Assembly (NCBI GenBank): GCA_003491925.1
Contig: DNAU01000049.1
Coordinates: 1 to 6,425, forward strand
Direction of reading: 5' to 3'
From: Chloroflexota bacterium
GTDB taxonomy: Bacteria > Chloroflexota > Dormibacteria > Aeolococcales > Aeolococcaceae
Length of the DNA stretch: 6,425 bases
The translations under genes were made by a program, and so were the position numbers. The notes under the pieces are model-generated. The model was not told the DNA's origin. It made no database searches and was given only the letters and a program-made list of their open reading frames with translations. Positions 1 to 4,627 of the stretch are shown one piece after another (position 1 is the first letter of the stretch; every line of letters begins with the position of its first letter).

Positions 1-1
1 A

Positions 2-1327
2 TTACTGAGACGTTCCACTAGTGCCCCGGGGGGCGGCTGTGGGAGATGGATTGGAGGTGGTCACGCCCTGGTGGAAGGCCATGTAGCGGAGCCGCTCGAG
101 CAGCCCCTCGAGCACCACCGGCCAGGCGAAGCCGCGGGCGTCGTGCCGGGCTGCGCGACGCAGGCGGCGGGCCAGCCCGGGACGTTCCACCAGCCCCCGG
201 AGCGCCGCCGCCACCTCGGCGCCGTCCTCGCTCTCGATCACCACCGCGTTGCCGTAGGGCCGGGCGTACTCCTCGCCGGTCGCCCCGACCATGGCCACAC
301 CCCCCGCCGCCATCGCCTCCAGGCCGACCAGCCCGAACGGTTCGTGGCCCGAGTTGGCGAGGACGGCCGTGGCCGCGAGGTCGATCTCCGGGATCACCCT
401 CTCGTGCAGGAAGCGGCGGAGGTTCACGATGGCGGCACCACGGCTCTCCCGGAGGGCGCGCGCCACCCCGGCGGCATCGTCGACCCGCTCGTCCCAGTCG
501 CAGACGGAGAGGCCGAGGTGGTGAGCCCGGCCGAGCACCTCGGCGCCGTGCAACTCGATGCCGCCCCGGATCAGGAGCCGGGCCGTCAATCCCTCGGCCC
601 GCAGCTCAGCGATCGCCTCGATCGCCTGGATCCAGCGTTTGTCGGGGGTGAAACGCCCGATCTTGAAGGCCAGGCAGGGCGTCCCAGCGGCATGCCGGAT
701 CGCCGCCGCCGCCCCCGGATCGGGCCGCACCAGGGCGCTCTCGGGGATGCCGTTGGGGATCACCACCGGGTTGACCCCGGAGCCGAGCATGAGCTGCTTC
801 ATGTAGCGGCTGACCGTGGTCGTGGAGGCCGCGCGGCTCAGCGCCGGCCAATCGATCTCGCCCCAGCCGAAACGGCTGTTGGCATTCCAGAGCAGGATCG
901 CGTGGCGGCGCAGACCGGCGGCGTCCAGGCCATCGCTGAGCCGGCGGCAGAAGAGCGCCGTGTGCCACTCCTCGCAGAGGACGGCGACCACCTTCCCTTG
1001 GGCGACGGCGGGGCCGACGACGCGCTGGATCAGGGCGTCGGGGAGGGTTCGGCTGAGGGTGTCCGCCTTGGCCCATTCACCCTCGTACACGCCCGCCGGA
1101 TAGTGCTGGCTCACCTCCTGGCACCAGCGGAGCAGCCTCACCCCCTTCGAGGTCTCCTCTGGGGGCAGCGCGGGGTCCCCGACGAAGACGAGGGTGGTGG
1201 CGTAGCCGGCCGCCGCGAAGGCTCGGGTCAGCTCCCGGGCGCGCACTCCGAGACCACCCGCGAGGCTGTAGCGATCCGGCCCCTCGAAGGAGACCATGAC
1301 CACCTCGAGAGTCGCGGGATCGAACAT
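2..1327 (-). CDS. GT4-type (GT-B fold) glycosyltransferase, glycogen-synthase-like
   Basis: This is a retaining GT-B glycosyltransferase that should transfer a sugar from a nucleotide-sugar donor in the cytoplasm; donor and acceptor cannot be read from sequence. From ATG 1327 it is 441 residues. The N-terminal Rossmann half starts with VVMVSFEGPD followed by the glycine-rich AGGLGVRARELT loop (about residues 23-34), as in glycogen-synthase-like GT4 proteins. The C-terminal donor half begins with FKIGRFTPDKRW (about 221-232, with the donor-contacting Arg and Lys). It then has the EPFGLVGLE block (about 329-337), whose two glutamates form the EX7E signature. The last 20 or so residues are a Ser/Thr/Pro/Gly-rich tail. 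Start choice: the frame is open upstream to ATG 1471, but that extension does not resemble the family. ATG 1327 leaves a complete first beta strand. ATG 1357 is an alternative. ATG 1297 has the best Shine-Dalgarno-like sequence (GAGGTGG), but would cut the first strand. The gene is divergent from the zinc-ribbon gene. The family call is strong and the substrate is unknown. Confidence 0.88.
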   Translation of the reverse strand: MFDPATLEVVMVSFEGPDRYSLAGGLGVRARELTRAFAAAGYATTLVFVGDPALPPEETSKGVRLLRWCQEVSQHYPAGVYEGEWAKADTLSRTLPDALIQRVVGPAVAQGKVVAVLCEEWHTALFCRRLSDGLDAAGLRRHAILLWNANSRFGWGEIDWPALSRAASTTTVSRYMKQLMLGSGVNPVVIPNGIPESALVRPDPGAAAAIRHAAGTPCLAFKIGRFTPDKRWIQAIEAIAELRAEGLTARLLIRGGIELHGAEVLGRAHHLGLSVCDWDERVDDAAGVARALRESRGAAIVNLRRFLHERVIPEIDLAATAVLANSGHEPFGLVGLEAMAAGGVAMVGATGEEYARPYGNAVVIESEDGAEVAAALRGLVERPGLARRLRRAARHDARGFAWPVVLEGLLERLRYMAFHQGVTTSNPSPTAAPRGTSGTSQ

Positions 1328-1445
1328 GTCGGCCACAACTATTTCAACCGCTAGCATGACAAAGATCCGCTTTTCGCGTACCCTGGGGGCGCGTCGAGTG
1401 ACACCACGAGACTCGGCTGGGCTCTTCGTGGCGAGGCTGCAGCAT
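1328..1445. promoter_or_regulatory. Divergent intergenic region, glycosyltransferase / zinc-ribbon gene
   Basis: About 118 bp lie between the chosen starts of two divergent genes, so promoters for both are expected here. It is less GC-rich than its surroundings around 1336-1378, for example the stretch actatttcaacc. A small inverted repeat, CGAG-A-CTCG, sits at 1407-1415, with a further CGAG at 1395-1398. I could not identify a -35/-10 pair convincing enough to place. The extent depends on the start choices, because ATG codons on opposite strands overlap at 1355-1358. Confidence 0.35.
1433..1436 (+). promoter_or_regulatory. Probable ribosome binding site of the zinc-ribbon gene
   Basis: GAGG lies 9 nt upstream of ATG 1446 and supports that start over the in-frame ATGs at 1296, 1326 and 1356. 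The first two of those would lie inside the opposing glycosyltransferase gene. Confidence 0.45.
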
Positions 1446-1703
1446 ATGGCTGGGACGAAGCTGATCTCCACGCGTCTGACGGTTTGCGTCGCCTGCGGAC
1501 ATGAGTCCCGAGTGGTGGCGTCGACGTCCGAGGAAGTGGTCAGCCGGTGCTACGCGTGCGGAGACGTCACCCGCACCCCGCATCAGATCCCACCCGCCTG
1601 GTCGGTCGAGGCCGGCATCCGCGAGCGCCCTCAGGGACCCGCGTCCACCAGCCCGGCGACGCCTCGCCACCCCGCCACCGCAGGTCGGGCCGCCGCCGGC
1701 TGA
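1446..1703 (+). CDS. Small double-CxxC zinc-ribbon protein, function unknown
   Basis: This 85-residue protein has two zinc knuckles: CVAC at residues 14-17 and CYAC at 35-38, 17 residues apart, each followed by Gly (CGH and CGD). That is the classic four-cysteine zinc-ribbon spacing and should bind one zinc ion. The residues between the knuckles (SRVVASTSEEVVSR) look like the beta-hairpin of such ribbons. After residue about 45 the chain becomes Pro/Ala/Arg-rich and is probably disordered. No signal peptide or membrane segment is visible, so it should be cytoplasmic. It could bind nucleic acid or a protein partner, but nothing shows which. The preserved CxxC pairs and the GAGG upstream argue that it is a real gene and not a high-GC chance frame. 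It is divergent from the glycosyltransferase and convergent with the kinase-like gene. Start codons further upstream in frame exist, but I consider them less likely. Confidence 0.65.
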   Translation: MAGTKLISTRLTVCVACGHESRVVASTSEEVVSRCYACGDVTRTPHQIPPAWSVEAGIRERPQGPASTSPATPRHPATAGRAAAG

Positions 1704-1714
1704 GGGCCGGCGGC
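1692..1714. terminator. GC-rich stem-loop between convergent genes
   Basis: GCCGCCGGC (1692-1700) and GCCGGCGGC (1706-1714) form a perfect 9-bp stem around a 5-nt loop that contains the zinc-ribbon TGA stop. The stem sits between the two convergent stop codons (1703 and 1719), where a bidirectional terminator is expected. There is no U-tract on either strand, so intrinsic termination is only inferred. In DNA this GC-rich, such stems also occur by chance. Confidence 0.4.
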
Positions 1715-1718
1715 GTGG

Positions 1719-3503
1719 TCAGCAGGCCGGACCCGACCCGCTGAGCGCCAGTCCCGGAGAGGCGGCCTCGGCCGGGGACGAGGTCACCGCGTAGACGGTC
1801 GTCGGGTCGCCGCTCGGGAAGATCACCGGCGCGTCAGCCCAGACGAAGTCGTAGTCGGAGCCCGCCACCACCGAACCGCCCGCGACTGTCGCCGAGGCCC
1901 CCGTGCACTGGTTGACGAGCAGCAGGTCGAAGCTGATCGTCATCTGCCCCGGCTGCGGGTCGAGGTCGACGTTAACCTGGACCAGGCAGGAACCGCCCGC
2001 CGTCACCGTGCACCCTCCACCACCCTGCGGGCTGAGGCTCAGGCCCACGATCGGGCCCGCGGCGAGCGGAGCCGGCGGGGGTGGCGATGGGGACGCGGCC
2101 GCCGGCGACGGCACCGCGGAGACGGTGGCGGGCGGCGTCGCCGGCGGTGTCGCGGGGGGAGCCGCGCTGCGGGCGGGAGCCGGAGCTGCCGAGAAGGGCG
2201 GCGGGGTGGCGCCGACCGGCGCACCCGTACGGCTGCCGCTCAGCATGACGACGACCCCGGCGACCAGGGCGGCCGCGACCAGTGGAGCGAGCCAGAGCAC
2301 CAGCCGCCGGCCGGTGGCGGGCCGCCACCCCGCCGGTGCGCGCCCCGGCGGGAGGCCAGCCGGAGCCGCCCGGCGACGGAGCAGCCTCAACCCCGTCACC
2401 GACCCGCGCCGCATCAGCCTCGCCAGGGTGAGCGCCCGGCCCCGGACCACCCTGATCCCGGCGACCGCAGGTCTCCCGACGGGCCTCAGCCGGATGGCCG
2501 CCCCAGCCAGGATCGAGCTGGCCTCCGCCGGCGCCGAGGAAGCCACGGGTGCCCCCGGCTCTTCCACCCTCGGCGCCGGGGATCGGGTGGCGCGGGTGGG
2601 TGCCGGTGAGGCCGGGGCGGGGGCGGGCTCCGAGAGTTGGGGCGGTCGCGAACCGCCGGCCGGCCGGGGGGTGGTCGCCAGGGCCGGGGTCGCGAGCGGT
2701 CGCACCGCACGCAGCGGGCTGACCAGGGCGCTGATCTCGCGCCGGATCCGGGCGTCGGGTTCGCCCGCCACCTCGCGGAGGGCGGCCCGGGCGGCGTCCG
2801 CCGAGGTCGCCCCGTCGAAGGCCGGGCTGGGGCCGCCGAGGACCGCGTCGAGGGCCTCCATCTCCTCGGACCGCCGGTGGGTGTCAGAGGCCGGCTGACC
2901 CCGCCGGTGCGGGGGGGTCATGGCGATGCGGAGCGCGGCGGCGACCGCCTCGATGTCGTCCCGAACGTTGGGGCCGCCCCGGGGCTGGCGGCGGCCACGC
3001 GACCCCACCACCGCCGTGGTGGCGTCGACGCCGAGACCGGCGTCGACGGCCCGCGCCCGGCCGTCCAGCCCCACCAGGATGTTCCCCGGGTGCAGGGTCC
3101 CGTGGGTGGCACCGGCCGCGTGCAGGGCGGTCAGACCGTCGAGGACGTCGTCGCCGATCGACGCGAGATGACGCGGCTCGAGACGGGCCACGGCCGCCAG
3201 CCGGCGCAGGCTGACGCCCGGGTCGTGGGGTCGGATCACCCATACCGAGCCCCCCTCCTCCCACGCCGGCTCGGGCGCCAGAAGGCCGGGGTGGTCCAGG
3301 CGGGAGAGGCCGGAGGTCGCGCCCAGGAGGGCGGCGCGCTGCGCCGGGTCGCGGCCGCTCAGCCGACGGGCGACGTGGAGAGCGTCCCCGGCGTCCGCCG
3401 CGAGCCAGGTGCGGGAGGCCGCGGTGGATCCGAGCAGACCGAGGAGGACCAGCCCGCGCCCACCGACCTCCAGCTGGTCGCGCTCGCGCAGCCCGTCACT
3501 CAT
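1719..3503 (-). CDS. Transmembrane Ser/Thr kinase-like protein, probable pseudokinase with exported C-terminal domain
   Basis: The protein is 594 residues, with a bacterial Ser/Thr-kinase topology. A cytoplasmic kinase-like domain (about 10-260) is followed by a basic, Pro/Ala-rich juxtamembrane stretch (about 270-400). A single membrane helix (about 401-421, LVLWLAPLVAAALVAGVVVML minus its last residue) leads to a Pro/Ala/Ser linker (about 425-482) and an outside domain (about 483-594). Kinase landmarks are present but degenerate. The VAxK site reads VARR (44-47, Lys to Arg). The helix-C region before LDHPGLL lacks the expected Glu. The catalytic loop reads HGTLHPGN (134-141) in place of HRDxKPxN, with Asp replaced by Thr and Lys by His. 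DFG reads DAG (154-156). RDDIEAVAAAL (181-191) matches the conserved subdomain IX helix. Loss of the HRD aspartate argues against phosphotransfer; nucleotide binding may remain. The outside domain has cysteines at 498, 506, 533 and 594 and looks beta-rich, with no PASTA repeats. ATG 3503 has a good GGGAG 6 nt upstream. It is divergent from mreB, which suggests a cell-wall role, but that is inference. Confidence 0.85.
   Translation of the reverse strand: MSDGLRERDQLEVGGRGLVLLGLLGSTAASRTWLAADAGDALHVARRLSGRDPAQRAALLGATSGLSRLDHPGLLAPEPAWEEGGSVWVIRPHDPGVSLRRLAAVARLEPRHLASIGDDVLDGLTALHAAGATHGTLHPGNILVGLDGRARAVDAGLGVDATTAVVGSRGRRQPRGGPNVRDDIEAVAAALRIAMTPPHRRGQPASDTHRRSEEMEALDAVLGGPSPAFDGATSADAARAALREVAGEPDARIRREISALVSPLRAVRPLATPALATTPRPAGGSRPPQLSEPAPAPASPAPTRATRSPAPRVEEPGAPVASSAPAEASSILAGAAIRLRPVGRPAVAGIRVVRGRALTLARLMRRGSVTGLRLLRRRAAPAGLPPGRAPAGWRPATGRRLVLWLAPLVAAALVAGVVVMLSGSRTGAPVGATPPPFSAAPAPARSAAPPATPPATPPATVSAVPSPAAASPSPPPPAPLAAGPIVGLSLSPQGGGGCTVTAGGSCLVQVNVDLDPQPGQMTISFDLLLVNQCTGASATVAGGSVVAGSDYDFVWADAPVIFPSGDPTTVYAVTSSPAEAASPGLALSGSGPAC
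2124..2159 (-). repeat. Three degenerate 12-bp tandem units encoding PPAT x3
   Basis: These three units encode the linker residues Pro-Pro-Ala-Thr three times in a row (residues 449-460 of the kinase-like protein). The DNA copies differ at third codon positions, so the repeat is older than a recent slippage event. It lies in the extracytoplasmic Pro/Ala/Ser linker just after the membrane helix, where length variation would be tolerated. Confidence 0.6.
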
Positions 3504-3509
3504 GAGCTT

Positions 3510-3514
3510 CTCCC
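3510..3514 (-). promoter_or_regulatory. Ribosome binding site of the kinase-like gene
   Basis: On the minus strand GGGAG lies 6 nt upstream of ATG 3503. This is the clearest Shine-Dalgarno match in the window and fixes the start. Confidence 0.7.
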
Positions 3515-3566
3515 GAATGAGTCTTTCCCGCTGGCTGCGAAAGGGGGATGATCAGATCGTGAGCCG

Positions 3567-3578
3567 CACCCGCGGGTG
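3567..3578. promoter_or_regulatory. 12-bp perfect palindrome, candidate operator
   Basis: CACCCGCGGGTG is its own reverse complement. It is flanked by GCCG on the left (3563-3566) and, after one extra A, by CGGC on the right (3580-3583), extending the symmetry to 16 pairable positions with a 1-nt bulge. It lies in the non-coding gap between divergent genes, 41 bp upstream of the mreB ATG. A dimeric regulator site or an mRNA leader hairpin for mreB are both possible. Confidence 0.35.
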
Positions 3579-3606
3579 ACGGCGAGCAGCAGGAGAAGGC
3601 GGAGCC

Positions 3607-3610
3607 GAGG
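3607..3610 (+). promoter_or_regulatory. Ribosome binding site deciding the mreB start
   Basis: GAGG lies 9 nt upstream of ATG 3620 but only 3 nt upstream of the in-frame TTG at 3614, so it favours ATG 3620. A GGAG at 3601-3604 would be 9 nt from the TTG, so the two-residue-longer form is not excluded. Confidence 0.5.
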
Positions 3611-3619
3611 GCGTTGAAG

Positions 3620-4627
3620 ATGCTCTTCTCGTCGCGGTTCGGGATCGACCTCGGGACGGCCAACACGGTGGTCTGCCGACCGGGCCGGCGGATCGTGCTC
3701 AACGAACCGTCGGTCATGGCCGTCCGGGTCAACGGCCATTCCGGCCCGCCGGTGCGGGTCGGGCACGAGGCGCGCGAGCTGGTCGGCCGGACCCCGGTCG
3801 GGCTCACCACCGTGCGCCCCATCCGCGACGGCGTGATCACGGATCTGCAGTCCGCCCGCAGCTTCATCATCGCCATCCTCCACCTAGCCCTCCGATACCC
3901 CTGGGAGCGGCTCCGCCCCTGCGCGGCGGTCGGGGTCCCCGCGGGGGCCACCTCGCTGGAGCGCCGAGCCCTGATCGAGGCGGTGGAGGAGGCGGGGGTC
4001 AGCCGCGTCGAGCTGGTGCCCGAGCCCGTCGCAGGCGCGATCGGCTGCGGCATCGACCCCCTCCAGCCGCGCGCCCACATGGTCGTCGACGTCGGCGGCG
4101 GCACCGCCGAGGTCTCCGCCTTCTGCTTCGGCGGCATCCTGGCGACGCGCTCCTGCCGCATCGCGGGCGACGAGATGACCCTCGCGCTCCACCAGTACCT
4201 GCGCCAGGAGCACCAGCTGATGGTCGGCGAGCTGACCGCCGAGGATGTCAAGATCCGGCTCCGCGACGCCGCCGCCGAGGGGCAGCCGCTGGTGGTCGAG
4301 GGCCGAGACGTGCTCAGCTCGCGCCCGCGTCTGGTCACGCTCGACCCCAAGGATGTCGCCGACGCCCTGCGGCCGACCGTCGACGGCATCATCGACGCGC
4401 TGACCGGCTGTCTCGAGGACCTGCCCCCCCAGGCGGTCGGCGACATCATGCACGAGGGGGTCATCGCCTTCGGCGGCGGGTCACTCCTCGCCGGCTTCGA
4501 ACAGCGGCTGGAGGAGGAGTTCGGCTTCTCCGTGCAGCACGCCGAGCGGCCGCTGACCTGCGTCGCCGAGGGTGCCGCGCTGGTCATCTCGATGCCGCGG
4601 GTCATCGCCGCGTACTCCGCCCGCTAG
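3620..4627 (+). CDS. mreB: MreB/Mbl-family rod-shape-determining actin homologue
   Basis: MreB is a bacterial actin that forms membrane-bound filaments and directs the peptidoglycan elongation machinery. From ATG 3620 this protein has 335 residues, the family's normal length. Family blocks appear in order. Phosphate-1 is IDLGTANT (9-16), followed by LNEPSV (27-32) and GRTPVGLTTVRPIRDGVITD (56-75). The VPAGATSLERRAL block (106-118) precedes PEPVAGAIG (134-142). Phosphate-2 is VVDVGGGTAE (155-164), followed by GGI and GDEM (183-186), and the adenosine-site FGGGSLL (284-290). PLTCVAEG lies near the C-terminus. Differences from typical MreB are GGGTAE where GGGTTE is usual, PEP where EEP is usual, and GRDVLSSRPR in place of the usual GRD-L-x-GLP segment. 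It may therefore be an Mbl-like paralogue, not the main MreB. It is divergent from the kinase-like gene and overlaps the PBP2-like gene tail to tail by 26 bp. No mreC or mreD follows in the window. Confidence 0.9.
   Translation: MLFSSRFGIDLGTANTVVCRPGRRIVLNEPSVMAVRVNGHSGPPVRVGHEARELVGRTPVGLTTVRPIRDGVITDLQSARSFIIAILHLALRYPWERLRPCAAVGVPAGATSLERRALIEAVEEAGVSRVELVPEPVAGAIGCGIDPLQPRAHMVVDVGGGTAEVSAFCFGGILATRSCRIAGDEMTLALHQYLRQEHQLMVGELTAEDVKIRLRDAAAEGQPLVVEGRDVLSSRPRLVTLDPKDVADALRPTVDGIIDALTGCLEDLPPQAVGDIMHEGVIAFGGGSLLAGFEQRLEEEFGFSVQHAERPLTCVAEGAALVISMPRVIAAYSAR
4602..4627. other. 26-bp tail-to-tail overlap of mreB and the PBP2-like gene
   Basis: The TAG stop of mreB (4625-4627) and the TGA stop of the PBP2-like gene (complement of 4602-4604) lie inside each other's coding sequence. 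The last codons of both genes share the same DNA on opposite strands. The PBP2 residues concerned belong to its disordered tail, so the overlap probably arose by extension of that tail. Confidence 0.85.

Larger units (their letters stand above)
3504..3619. promoter_or_regulatory. Divergent promoter region of kinase-like gene and mreB
   Basis: The 116 bp between the two divergent starts must hold both promoters, unless transcripts enter from further away. It contains a perfect 12-bp palindrome (3567-3578). A weak plus-strand promoter candidate is TTTCCC at 3524-3529 and GATGAT at 3547-3552, separated by 17 nt. The -10 matches 4 of 6 consensus bases and the -35 only 3 of 6, so I would not rely on it. 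Confidence 0.45.

Noticed and set aside
71..1354. 427-residue open frame on the plus strand across the glycosyltransferase
   Set aside because: It is antisense to a gene with clear GT4 motifs. Its translation is rich in Arg, Gly and His with no recognisable domain. Long antisense frames are expected in DNA this GC-rich.
1328..1471. 48-residue N-terminal extension of the glycosyltransferase from ATG 1471
   Set aside because: The residues do not match the family and would run across the start of the opposing zinc-ribbon gene. The family fold begins just after ATG 1327.
2060..2240. GC-rich repetitive stretch as a possible CRISPR array or mobile repeat
   Set aside because: It codes for the Pro/Ala/Ser linker of the kinase-like protein. 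There are no regular spacers, direct repeats of CRISPR length or terminal inverted repeats.
1903..2898. 331-residue open frame on the plus strand opposite the kinase-like gene
   Set aside because: Its Gly/Ala/Arg repeats are the complement of the Pro/Ala/Ser linker codons. No motif supports it.
2637..3551. 304-residue open frame on the plus strand opposite the kinase-like gene
   Set aside because: It is a shadow of the kinase-like domain, which has conserved landmarks in its own frame.
3524..3552. TTTCCC-17-GATGAT as a definite sigma-70-type promoter for mreB
   Set aside because: Only 3 of 6 and 4 of 6 consensus bases match. It is kept only as a weak candidate within the divergent control region.
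3496..4605. 369-residue open frame on the minus strand across mreB
   Set aside because: It lies opposite the well-supported MreB frame and its translation is Ser/Arg/Thr-rich without any domain pattern.
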